From: an uncultured Faecalibacterium sp.
GTDB lineage: Bacteria > Bacillota > Clostridia > Oscillospirales > Ruminococcaceae
Assembly: GCA_934511465.1 (NCBI GenBank)
Contig: CAKSWG010000021.1
Span: 1 to 34,071, forward strand
Direction: 5' to 3'
DNA length: 34,071 nt
A program made the position numbers and the translations under genes. Below are positions 1-6,951 of the stretch, in pieces; position 1 is the first letter of the stretch, and each line of letters begins with the position of its first letter. Below the pieces are notes generated by a model. That model was given only the letters and a program-made list of their open reading frames with translations, was not told the origin of the DNA and did no database searches.

Positions 1-1
1 T

Positions 2-76
2 GCTGGTGTGGCGCAATGGCAGCGCAACTGATTTGTAATCAGTGGGTTGCAGGTTCAACTCCTGTCACCAGCTCCA
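2..76 (+). tRNA. tRNA-Thr (anticodon TGT)
   Basis: The sequence folds as a complete cloverleaf. The 7-bp acceptor stem is GCTGGTG/CACCAGC, the anticodon stem ACTGA/TCAGT closes the loop TTTGTAA with anticodon TGT (reads ACA), and the T loop is TTCAACT. The 3' CCA is encoded at 74-76. A terminator follows directly, so this is probably the last gene of a tRNA transcript that begins outside the window. Confidence 0.95.
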
Positions 77-80
77 AAAA

Positions 81-113
81 CCGCTCAGGAACGTTGGTTC
101 TTGGGCGCTTTTT
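81..113 (+). terminator. Intrinsic terminator after tRNA-Thr
   Basis: A 10-bp stem (83-92 with 97-106, with two G-T wobbles) closes a GTTG loop and is followed by a short T-run at 109-113. Confidence 0.75.
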
Positions 114-276
114 GTTGCATGCTCTCTTGTGAGCCGGGCAAAGATCCAATGAAATGAAGGCGCTTTTTAAGGGCCAAAAGCTGGAAAGCGGGCGATGATC
201 TGGCGGATGATCGGGCAGATCTGTGAGAAAACTTTTCGATCTTGACATCAAAGCTTAAAAATTCCGGATAAAAATA

Positions 277-305
277 TTGACAAACAACGGTTCCGGTGGT
301 AATAT
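277..305 (+). promoter_or_regulatory. Promoter of tRNA-Tyr
   Basis: A perfect -35 TTGACA (277-282) and a -10-like TAATAT (300-305) are separated by 17 bp, about 36 bp before the mature tRNA-Tyr. I see nothing else in the 114-341 gap. Confidence 0.7.
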
Positions 306-341
306 ATACAGGCAGTCTGCTGGATTGCAACAAATAAATAT

Positions 342-426
342 GGGCGTGTTCCCGAGTGGCCAATGGGGACAGACTGTAAATCTGCTGCTTTCAGCTTCGG
401 TGGTTCGAATCCACCCGCGCCCACCA
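342..426 (+). tRNA. tRNA-Tyr (anticodon GTA)
   Basis: This is an 85-nt class II tRNA with a long variable arm. The acceptor stem is GGGCGTG/CGCGCCC with one G-T pair, the anticodon loop CTGTAAA reads GTA, the T arm is GGTGG-TTCGAAT-CCACC, and CCA is encoded at 424-426. It has its own promoter upstream and a terminator immediately downstream. Confidence 0.95.
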
Positions 427-466
427 AAAAGACCAGTGTAGAAATTACGCTGGTCTTTTGTTTTAC
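427..466 (+). terminator. Intrinsic terminator after tRNA-Tyr
   Basis: A 10-bp stem (431-440 with 446-455, one G-T pair) with loop GAAAT is followed by TTTTGTTTT. It ends the tRNA-Tyr transcript just where the oxidoreductase remnant starts. Confidence 0.85.
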
Positions 467-1089
467 ACGAGATCTTGAATTTCACAACATCAACCGCAAC
501 TTGCAGTGGTTCTTGCAGCTGCCGCGCGAGGAAGCCGTCCGGTACATCAGCGAGGAAGAATACGACTTCCTGCCTTGGGCATGGGAAAAGGCAGGTGATC
601 CCCGCTGGGAGGTGGAGCTGATCCGCCGCATGGCTTACGGTGAAGGCGGCCTCTCTGTGATCGCAAAGGGCACGCTGGCCATGATGGAAAAGTTCGGCCT
701 GCCCAAGAGCTGGCTGGACCGCACCGATGCGGCTACCAACGCCAATCTGCTGCACAATGGCTACCCCAACCACCACGGCCCTGCCGAAGCATGGCAGGTT
801 GGCATGCTGTACAATTTGGTGTATAATAGAGACTGCATGGTGCACGAGATCGTGTGCGAGACCGGTTTCGGCGTGCCCACCCGTGAGACGCTGGAAAAGT
901 TCGATCTGGCCGACATGGCAGACCATGCAGGGCAAGCCGGAATTTGCCGACATCGAGGAGCTGACCAACAACCAGAACGAACGGTTCCTCTTTTCCACCA
1001 AGCACCTCACCCGCCGCTAGGCAAAAGCCATCAGCGACATGGACGAGTGGACCGACGAAAGCATTCCCACACAACTGAACAGGGTATAA
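467..1089 (+). pseudogene. Aldehyde ferredoxin oxidoreductase remnant (C-terminal part)
   Basis: The reading frame entered from the tRNA region gives a protein-like stretch of about 150 residues with features of the C-terminal domains of tungsten/molybdenum-pterin aldehyde ferredoxin oxidoreductases: an N-L-N-R-N-like segment, EEEYDFLPW, a segment like the family's AYREG...LAEG...EKxG, and YNRDCMVHE. No start codon or N-terminal pterin/Fe-S domain is present, so several hundred residues are missing. Near 921-930 the homologous frame shifts by one base (continuing QGKPEFADIEEL). That second frame meets TAG at 1018-1020, then continues open through AKAISDMDEWTDE to TAA at 1087-1089. It is a broken gene with a 5' deletion, one frameshift and one nonsense change. 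The family call is from memory of the motifs. The adjacent pterin-cofactor operon fits it. Confidence 0.65.
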
Positions 1090-1188
1090 GAGCTTCTTTG
1101 AGCAAAGGTGTCTAAACTCCCGCAAAGAGCAGGACACCGCGCCGCAATGCTAAGGGCCCGGATCAAAATAGATCGGCCGGCATTCAAG

Positions 1189-1212
1189 GGTGGAGGGGGA
1201 AACCCCGCCGCC
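1189..1212 (+). other. GC-rich hairpin in the moeA leader region
   Basis: GGTGG/CCGCC and GGGG/CCCC stack with a bulged A around a GAAA-like loop. No T-run follows, so it is not an obvious terminator. It may be part of the leader RNA structure or a leftover downstream of the pseudogene. Confidence 0.4.
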
Positions 1213-1250
1213 TTCCCGCAGAAGAAACGCTGCAATTTGAAAAAAAGAAC

Positions 1251-1420
1251 TCCTCCCATCCACACGAGGGCCTTTCCGGGCCGTGCCGCCGCTGCAAGGG
1301 CGGTATGGGCCGGAGAGCGTCCGTCGGCATGGCAGTCTGCAAGCTGCCGGTTGCCGGGTATGTGCGGATATTCTGCGGAGGCGTTTTGATTTTCGGGTCA
1401 GAACGTCTCCGCTTCTTTTT
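1251..1420 (+). ncRNA. Structured leader RNA with terminator, candidate Moco/Tuco riboswitch
   Basis: Upstream of moeA are two adjacent compound hairpins. Hairpin I (about 1275-1312) pairs TCCGGGCC with GGGCCGGA, with one G-G mismatch, and has an inner GCCGCC/GGCGGT helix. Hairpin II (about 1319-1369) pairs GTCCGT with GCGGAT, then CGGCA/TGCCG, then GGCAG/CTGCC. Both apical loops contain CTGCAAG. A possible closing helix CCTCC (1252-1256)/GGAGG (1377-1381) uses the same bases as the left arm of the terminator at 1375-1412, so the two are mutually exclusive. This is typical riboswitch architecture, and Moco/Tuco RNAs are known upstream of pterin-cofactor operons. I could not match the family consensus base by base, so the class is an inference. 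Confidence 0.5.
1375..1420 (+). terminator. Intrinsic terminator in the moeA leader
   Basis: An 11-bp stem, 1375-1385 (GCGGAGGCGTT) with 1402-1412 (AACGTCTCCGC, one G-T pair), encloses a 16-nt loop and is followed by TTCTTTTT. It lies about 80 bp before the moeA start, so it can attenuate the whole cofactor operon. Confidence 0.8.
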
Positions 1421-1502
1421 CACTTGCCGTAAAGAATATCCCCGGCACGCCCCGCCTGAGCCATAGCAGGCCGGGTGCAGCCGGGCATTTGGAGGTTTTT
1501 TT

Positions 1503-2741
1503 ATGAAACAGCCTTTCTGCGCGCCAGCCGCTGCGCTGCGCCGCGTGCTGGATGCAGCGGCGGCACTGCCGCGCCCGGCGGTGGAGACCCTGCCGTTGGA
1601 AAAAGCCTGTGGCCGCATTGCCGCAAAGGCGCTGTGCGCCCGGATGGACCAGCCGCCGTTTGACCGCAGCCCGCTGGACGGCTACGCCCTGCACAGTGCC
1701 GATACAGTCGGCGCCAGCCGCGAAACGCCGGTCACGCTGCCGGTGAGCATGAAGCTCTACGCCGGAGATGCCCCTGCCGCCGCCCTGCCTGTGGGCTGCG
1801 CGGCCCGCATCATGACCGGTGCCCCTCTGCCGGAGGGCGCGGACTGCGTGCTGATGCAGGAGCTGACCGACAGCGGCGAAGAAACGGTGCAGCTCTATGC
1901 GGCCTTAAAGCCGCAGCAGAATGTGGTGTTCCGGGGCGAAGACATCGCCGCCGGTGCCGTCATTGCAGCCGAGGGCACGCCGCTGACCCCTGCACATCTG
2001 GGCGTGCTGGCCGGGCAGGGCATTGCCGCCGTGCCCGTGTACCGCACCCTGACCGTGGGCATTCTTTCCACCGGCAGCGAGCTGCTGGCACCGGGTGAAC
2101 CGTGGGCGCCCGGTAAGATCTACGACGCCAACGGCGTCCAGAATGCTGCCCGCCTGCGGCAGCTGGGGTTTGCGGTGCAGCGGCGGCATTGCTCGGACGA
2201 CCCGGAGAAGATCGCCCGACAGATGCAGCAGCTGCTCTCAGTCTGCGATGCCGTCATCACCAGCGGCGGCGTCTCGGTGGGGCAGAAGGACGATCTGCCC
2301 GCCGTGCTGGAACGGCTGGGGGCACAGATGATCTTTGCAGGCGTGGCCCAGAAGCCCGGCAGCCCCATGCTGGCGGCAAAAGTGGGCGGCAAGCTGGTGC
2401 TCTGCCTGTCCGGCAACCCCTTTGCGGCGGCCGCCACGCTGGAGCAATACGCCGTCCCGGCGCTGCTGCGGGCCGCAGGCCGGTGCGAGGATGGCTGCAT
2501 ACCGCCCCGCACGGTGCGCACGCTGACCACCGGTTTTTCCAAGGCCGACAAGGGCGAGCGCTACCTGCGGGCAAAGGCGATGGGAGAAAATGTGGCCATC
2601 CCCGGCGAGGGCAGCGCCGAAGCTCATTCGTCCGGCAGCCTGTCTGCCATGATCGGCTGCAATTGTCTGGTAAAGCTGCCTGCGGGCAGCGGCCCGGTGG
2701 TCCCGGGTGAAAAAGTGGAGGTGCTGCATTTTGTACAGTGA
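1503..2741 (+). CDS. moeA: Molybdopterin molybdotransferase MoeA
   Basis: The 412-aa protein has the usual length of MoeA, the cytosolic enzyme that inserts molybdate (or tungstate) into adenylylated molybdopterin. It shows the N-terminal PPFDRSPLDGYAL motif, the central VGILSTGSEL segment of the MogA-like domain, ITSGGVSVGQKDDL, KPGSPMLAAK, and LSGNPFAA (the G-N-P loop). The ATG at 1503 follows GGAGG (1491-1495) at 7 nt. It is the first gene of the cofactor operon, and mobB overlaps its end by 11 nt. Expression is probably controlled by the leader terminator at 1375-1420. The downstream MOSC-MogA fusion would supply its adenylylated substrate. Confidence 0.95.
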   Translation: MKQPFCAPAAALRRVLDAAAALPRPAVETLPLEKACGRIAAKALCARMDQPPFDRSPLDGYALHSADTVGASRETPVTLPVSMKLYAGDAPAAALPVGCAARIMTGAPLPEGADCVLMQELTDSGEETVQLYAALKPQQNVVFRGEDIAAGAVIAAEGTPLTPAHLGVLAGQGIAAVPVYRTLTVGILSTGSELLAPGEPWAPGKIYDANGVQNAARLRQLGFAVQRRHCSDDPEKIARQMQQLLSVCDAVITSGGVSVGQKDDLPAVLERLGAQMIFAGVAQKPGSPMLAAKVGGKLVLCLSGNPFAAAATLEQYAVPALLRAAGRCEDGCIPPRTVRTLTTGFSKADKGERYLRAKAMGENVAIPGEGSAEAHSSGSLSAMIGCNCLVKLPAGSGPVVPGEKVEVLHFVQ

Positions 2742-3249
2742 ACAGAAACAGGCTTTGGCTCAGGAAATGGAGCTCAAGCGCCCGGCGGTGCTGGCCGTCA
2801 GCGGCGTACACAACAGCGGCAAGACCACCCTGCTGGAAAAGCTGCTGCCCGCCCTGCGCAGCCGCGGGCTGAAGGTGGGCATCATCAAGCACGACGGCCA
2901 CGATTTTACCCCGGATGTGCCCGGCACCGATAGCTTCCGTCTGCGGGAAGCAGGGGCCGAAGGCGTGGCCGTCTACTCCGATAAGCGCTATCTGCTGACC
3001 GAGGAATTCCGCCTGACCGAGCAGGACCTGCTGGCCCTGTTTGAGCGGCACGGCTACGATCTGGTGCTGCTGGAAGGCTTTAAGAGCAGCGGCTGGCCCA
3101 AGATCGAAGTGGTGCGCAGGGAGATTGCGGACGCGCCGGTGTCGTTCCAGCCGCTGGCGGTGGTGGGCGATATCCCGGGGGCAGACTTCGGGCTGGAGGA
3201 CATCCAGCCGCTGGCCGACTGGATCACCGCTCAGATGCCGACTCTGTAA
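2731..3249 (+). CDS. mobB: Molybdopterin-guanine dinucleotide biosynthesis protein MobB
   Basis: The 172-aa P-loop protein has Walker A GVHNSGKTTLLEK at about residues 23-35, followed by GLKVGIIKHDGHDF, RLREAGAEG and DLVLLEGFK, all typical of MobB. MobB binds GTP and assists formation of dinucleotide forms of the cofactor; its exact role is unsettled even in model bacteria. The chosen start is TTG at 2731, because GGAGG at 2717-2721 lies 9 nt before it. An in-frame GTG at 2707 would lie upstream of that site. It overlaps moeA by 11 nt, indicating translational coupling. No mobA is present in the window. Confidence 0.9.
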   Translation: MYSEQKQALAQEMELKRPAVLAVSGVHNSGKTTLLEKLLPALRSRGLKVGIIKHDGHDFTPDVPGTDSFRLREAGAEGVAVYSDKRYLLTEEFRLTEQDLLALFERHGYDLVLLEGFKSSGWPKIEVVRREIADAPVSFQPLAVVGDIPGADFGLEDIQPLADWITAQMPTL

Positions 3250-3261
3250 GGAGAAGATAAA

Positions 3262-4281
3262 ATGAAACTGATCCGTACCGAAGACGCGGCAGGGCAGGTG
3301 CTCTGCCACGATATCACGCAAATTATCCCCGGCGAGTTCAAGGGTGCCCGCTTTTGCAAGGGGCACATCATCCGGCCGGAGGATATCCCGGTGCTGCTCT
3401 CCATTGGCAAAGAGAACCTCTACGTCTGGGAGAAGAAGCCCGGCATCCTCCACGAGGACGAAGCCGCGGCTCTGCTGTACAAGGCGGCAGCGGGCAAAAA
3501 TATCCACGGCACCGAGCCGAAGGAGGGCAAGATCGAGCTGATTGCGGACTGCGACGGACTGCTCAAGATCCACCGCGAAGCGCTGCTGGCGGTGAACAGC
3601 CTCCCGCAGATGATGATCGCCACCATCCACGGCGACCTGCCCGTGAAAAAAGGCCAGAAGCTGGCAGGCACCCGCATCATCCCGCTGGTGATCGAGCAGG
3701 AAAAGATGGACGCCATGCAGGCCGCCGCCGGGGCAGAGCCGATCCTGAACGTGCTGCCCATGCAGGCCAAGAAATTTGCCGTCATTACCACCGGCAGCGA
3801 GGTGTTCAAGGGCCGCATCGAGGACAAATTCACCCCCATCCTTGTGGACAAGCTGGCCGTCTACGGCTGCGAGATGGTGTTCCACAGGGTGTGCGACGAC
3901 GACCCGGCGGGGATCACTGCCGCCATTCTGGAAGCCAAAGAAGCAGGCTGTGAGCTGATCTTCACCACCGGCGGCATGAGCGTGGACCCCGACGACCGCA
4001 CCCCGCTGGCCATCAAAAACACAGGTGCGGACATCGTTACCTATGGCGCGCCGGTGCTGCCGGGGGCCATGTTCCTTGTGAGCTATCTGGGAGGTGTGCC
4101 GGTGTGCGGCCTGCCCGGCTGCGTGATGTACGCAAAGCGCACCATTTTTGACCTGCTGCTGCCCCGCCTGCTGGCCGACGACCCCATCACCACCGAGGAC
4201 ATCGCCCGTCTGGGCGAGGGCGGCCTGTGCCTGAACTGCGATGTGTGCCACTGGCCCAACTGCGGCTTTGGGCACTGCTGA
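3262..4281 (+). CDS. Molybdopterin-binding protein with cysteine-rich C-terminus
   Basis: The 339-aa protein resembles a shortened MoeA/CinA-type protein. Residues about 170-310 form a MogA/MoeA-like fold with FAVITTGSEVFKGR, FTTGGMSVDPDDRTP, GAPVLPGAMFLV and GLPGCVMYAK. The N-terminal half (KLIRTEDAAGQVLCHDITQI) resembles the linker region of MoeA homologues. It ends in a cluster of five cysteines, C-x2-C-x2-C-x4-C-x4-C, that could hold a metal or Fe-S cluster. Such proteins are found in anaerobes with pterin-containing oxidoreductases; their reaction is not established. The ATG at 3262 has AAGGAG (3248-3253) 8 nt upstream. It is probably co-transcribed with mobB. A repeat element separates it from moaC. 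Confidence 0.8.
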   Translation: MKLIRTEDAAGQVLCHDITQIIPGEFKGARFCKGHIIRPEDIPVLLSIGKENLYVWEKKPGILHEDEAAALLYKAAAGKNIHGTEPKEGKIELIADCDGLLKIHREALLAVNSLPQMMIATIHGDLPVKKGQKLAGTRIIPLVIEQEKMDAMQAAAGAEPILNVLPMQAKKFAVITTGSEVFKGRIEDKFTPILVDKLAVYGCEMVFHRVCDDDPAGITAAILEAKEAGCELIFTTGGMSVDPDDRTPLAIKNTGADIVTYGAPVLPGAMFLVSYLGGVPVCGLPGCVMYAKRTIFDLLLPRLLADDPITTEDIARLGEGGLCLNCDVCHWPNCGFGHC

Positions 4282-4292
4282 TCTTCAGCTTG

Positions 4293-4433
4293 CTCGCCCT
4301 CTCAGTCATCGCTGCGCGATGCCAGCTCCCCCAAAGTGGGAGCCCTTGGCAGTCCACGCGAACTTCATCTTTTTGCCAAGGCCTCTCCCTTTGGGAGAGG
4401 TGGCACGGCGTAAGCCGTGACGGAGAGGGCGAG
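4293..4433. repeat. Palindromic MITE-like repeat, copy 1
   Basis: This 141-bp element has 16-bp terminal inverted repeats (4293-4308 and 4418-4433, one mismatch) and internal hairpins GCTCCC/GGGAGC, TTGGCA/TGCCAA, CTCTCCC-TTT-GGGAGAG and CACGGC/GCCGTG. It aligns over its whole length with the copy at 27332-27484. It encodes no protein and sits inside the cofactor operon, 46 bp before moaC. The hairpins may act on the mRNA as a processing or stabilising element. Confidence 0.85.
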
Positions 4434-4479
4434 GACGTTTGCAAATTTGATCCATTTTGATGAGAAAGATACGATCTTT

Positions 4480-4977
4480 ATGAGTGAAAATAATCTGACC
4501 CATTTTGACGCGGCTGGCAACGCCGTGATGGTGGACGTGAGCGCAAAGCCTGTCACCACCCGGGAAGCCACCGCCCACGGCATCATTACCATGAACGCCG
4601 AAGCCTTTACCGCCGTGCAGAGCGGTACCGTGAAAAAAGGCGATGTGCTGGGCGTGGCCCGCATTGCCGGCATCATGGCCACCAAGCGCACCAGTGAGCT
4701 GATCCCCCTGTGCCATCCGCTGCCGCTGACCAAAGTGAGCGTGGACTTTGCGCTGCTGCCCCAGCGGCAGGCTGTGGAGGTGCTGTGCACGGTGAAAACC
4801 GCCGGTGTCACCGGCGTGGAGATGGAAGCGCTGACCGGCGCTTCCACCGCGCTGCTCACCATCTACGATATGTGCAAGGCTGTGGACAAAGGCATGGAGC
4901 TGGGCGAGATCCACTTGGTGGAAAAGACCGGCGGCAAGAGCGGCCATTACATCCGGGCGGAGGGCGGCTATGTTTGA
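4480..4977 (+). CDS. moaC: Cyclic pyranopterin monophosphate synthase MoaC
   Basis: MoaC turns the MoaA product into cyclic pyranopterin monophosphate. The 165-aa protein carries all family motifs: [70 protein letters not shown] (catalytic Asp and Lys) and [10 protein letters not shown]. The start is ATG at 4480, matching the usual MoaC N-terminus. The longer frame back to 4417 would run into the repeat element and adds no family sequence. The ribosome binding site is weak (GAGAAAG). moaA overlaps the last codons by 8 nt. Confidence 0.95.
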   Translation: MSENNLTHFDAAGNAVMVDVSAKPVTTREATAHGIITMNAEAFTAVQSGTVKKGDVLGVARIAGIMATKRTSELIPLCHPLPLTKVSVDFALLPQRQAVEVLCTVKTAGVTGVEMEALTGASTALLTIYDMCKAVDKGMELGEIHLVEKTGGKSGHYIRAEGGYV

Positions 4978-5938
4978 TTCCACCGGGCGCGATATCCGCT
5001 ATCTGCGCCTTTCCGTCACCGACCTGTGCAACCTGCGCTGCCGCTACTGTATGCCGGACGGCGTGGAAAAGCTGGAGCGCGAAGCCGTGCTCACCTACGA
5101 AGAGTTTTTGCGGCTGGCAGCGCTGTTTGCCCGGTGCGGCATCGACACCGTGCGCGTGACCGGCGGCGAACCGCTGGTGCGCAAGGGCGTGGACCAGCTG
5201 GTGGCGGGCCTGAAAGCAACGCCCGGCATCCGCAAAGTGACCATGACCACCAACGGCATCCTGCTGGCGCAGCAGCTGCCTGCCCTGCAAAAGGCGGGTC
5301 TGGACAGTGTGAACATCAGTCTGGACACCCTGCGCCCGGAAGTTTTTGCACGCATCACCGCCCGGGACGAGTTCGGCCATGTGATGGAGGGCATCCATGC
5401 GGCCCTTGCCAGCGGCATCCCGGTCAAGCTGAACTGCGTGCCGCAGGTGGGCGTGAACGAGGGCGAACTGGAAGCGCTTGCCGCTCTGGCCCAAGACCAG
5501 CCGTTGCAGGTGCGGTTCATTGAAATGATGCCCATTGGCTACGGCGCGGCCATGCCCTGCATCTCCGGTCCGGAGCTGCGGCAGCGGTTTGCCCACCGCT
5601 GGCCGGAGCTGCAGCCGCTGACAGAAGCAGCTTTCGGGGACGGCCCGGCGGTATACTACACCGTGCCCGGCTGGCAGGGCAGCATCGGCTTTATTGCGGC
5701 GGTGCACGGCAAGTTCTGTGCCAGCTGCAACCGGGTGCGGCTGACAAGTCAGGGCTTTTTGCGTCCCTGCCTTGCCAGTGAGCAGGGGGCCGACCTGCGC
5801 GCCCTGCTGCGCAGCGGCGCAACGGACACGGAGCTTTTGCAGGCCATCCGCGCGGCCATTTTTGAAAAACCCCGCGAACACCATTTTGGAGACAGTTCCA
5901 TGCCCGCAACCCGCGGCATGTACCGCATTGGAGGATAA
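4970..5938 (+). CDS. moaA: GTP 3',8-cyclase MoaA (radical SAM)
   Basis: MoaA performs the first step of pterin-cofactor synthesis, the radical rearrangement of GTP. The 322-aa protein has the N-terminal radical SAM motif CNLRCRYC (C-x3-C-x2-C, about residues 21-28), the SAM-binding [11 protein letters not shown], and the C-terminal second-cluster cysteines in [10 protein letters not shown] and RPCLAS. It ends in Gly-Gly (MYRIGG), the tail required for catalysis in MoaA. The start overlaps moaC by 8 nt. The MOSC-MogA gene follows after 6 nt, within the same operon. Confidence 0.96.
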   Translation: MFDSTGRDIRYLRLSVTDLCNLRCRYCMPDGVEKLEREAVLTYEEFLRLAALFARCGIDTVRVTGGEPLVRKGVDQLVAGLKATPGIRKVTMTTNGILLAQQLPALQKAGLDSVNISLDTLRPEVFARITARDEFGHVMEGIHAALASGIPVKLNCVPQVGVNEGELEALAALAQDQPLQVRFIEMMPIGYGAAMPCISGPELRQRFAHRWPELQPLTEAAFGDGPAVYYTVPGWQGSIGFIAAVHGKFCASCNRVRLTSQGFLRPCLASEQGADLRALLRSGATDTELLQAIRAAIFEKPREHHFGDSSMPATRGMYRIGG

Positions 5939-5944
5939 AATTTT

Positions 5945-6877
5945 ATGGGAAAAATTCTGGCCATCTGCACCAGCCCCAAGCGCGGCACCGTCAAGACCGA
6001 GGTGCCCAGCGCTGTGCTGACCCCGGAATGGGGCATCCTGACCGACGCCCACGGCGGCAATTGGCACCGGCAGGTCAGCCTGCTGAGCGCCGAAAAAATT
6101 GAGGCTTTCCGTAAAAAGATCTGGGTGGACTACGGTGCCTTTGGCGAAAATCTGGTCATTGAAGGCTTCGATTTCCGCAATCTGCCCGTCACCAGCCGCT
6201 TTGCCATTGGCGATGTGGTGCTGGAAATGACCCAGATCGGCAAGGAGTGCCACAACGACTGCGTGATCAAGCAGCAGACCGGCGAGTGCATCATGCCCCG
6301 GGAGGGCGTGTTCGCCCGGGTACTCACCGGCGGCGAGATCCATGTGGGGGACGAGGTGACCTTGCTGCCCGCGCTGGAAAACCCGCCCCTGCGCGCTGCG
6401 GTCATTACTCTTTCGGACAAGGGCAGCCGTGGGGAGCGGGAGGATAAGAGCGGCCCGCTCATTGTGGAAATGCTCACCGCCGCAGGCTACGTAGTGGAAG
6501 AGACCATGATCCTGCCGGACGAAGCAAAGGCCCTGAAGGCTCAGCTCATCCGGCTGGCCGATGGCCGTCAGGTGAATCTGATCCTCACCACCGGCGGCAC
6601 CGGCTTCTCGCCCCGGGACATCACCCCGGAAGCCACCTGTGCGGTGGCAGACCGCAACGCCCCCGGCATTGCCGAGGCCATGCGCTATCACAGCCTGAGC
6701 ATCACCCCGCGGGGGATGCTCAGCCGCGGCGTCAGCGTGCTGCGGGGCAAAACGCTCATCGTCAACCTGCCGGGCAGCCCCAAGGCCGTGCAGGAAAATC
6801 TGGAGTACATCCTGCCCAGTCTGGAGCACGGGGTGCGCATTGCCGCCGGTCTGGACGGCGAGTGCGCCCGCAAATAA
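5945..6877 (+). CDS. MOSC domain - MogA/MoaB fusion protein
   Basis: The 310-aa protein fuses two domains. Residues about 1-145 are a MOSC domain (GILTDAHGG, YGAFGENLVIEG, GDVVLEMTQIGKECH with a conserved cysteine); such domains carry or transfer sulfur in pterin-enzyme maturation. Residues about 150-305 are MogA/MoaB-like (AAVITLSDKGSRGEREDKSGP, ILTTGGTGFSPRDITPEA, LIVNLPGSPKAVQENL), the domain that adenylylates molybdopterin before MoeA acts. The ATG at 5945 follows GGAGGA at 5931-5936. MOSC-MogA fusions are known in Clostridia, so the fusion itself is not new. It could couple activation and sulfuration in a single polypeptide. Confidence 0.9.
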   Translation: MGKILAICTSPKRGTVKTEVPSAVLTPEWGILTDAHGGNWHRQVSLLSAEKIEAFRKKIWVDYGAFGENLVIEGFDFRNLPVTSRFAIGDVVLEMTQIGKECHNDCVIKQQTGECIMPREGVFARVLTGGEIHVGDEVTLLPALENPPLRAAVITLSDKGSRGEREDKSGPLIVEMLTAAGYVVEETMILPDEAKALKAQLIRLADGRQVNLILTTGGTGFSPRDITPEATCAVADRNAPGIAEAMRYHSLSITPRGMLSRGVSVLRGKTLIVNLPGSPKAVQENLEYILPSLEHGVRIAAGLDGECARK

Positions 6878-6951
6878 GACTTCCCGCCCCGCTTTCTTTT
6901 GCGGAGCGTAGAAATAAAATGCTGTTTTACAAAAAGTAAGGAGAAAATGAT

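Noticed and set aside
255..1010. 251-aa minus-strand frame over the tRNA-Tyr and oxidoreductase remnant
   Set aside because: It runs through the antisense of a tRNA and its terminator and shows no family sequence.
1018..1020. TAG readthrough or recoding in the oxidoreductase remnant
   Set aside because: The gene also lacks its 5' part and has a frameshift, so decay is the simpler explanation. No pyrrolysine or selenocysteine signals are visible.
2707..2730. Earlier GTG start for mobB
   Set aside because: The GGAGG at 2717-2721 would lie inside the extension, and the TTG at 2731 has proper spacing.
2257..4275. 672-aa open frame on the minus strand
   Set aside because: It is antisense to moeA, mobB and the molybdopterin-binding gene, which all carry clear family motifs. 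Its His/Gln/Gly-rich translation is typical of a shadow frame in GC-rich DNA.
4856..6829. 657-aa open frame on the minus strand
   Set aside because: Antisense to moaA and the MOSC-MogA gene; same biased composition and no recognisable domain.
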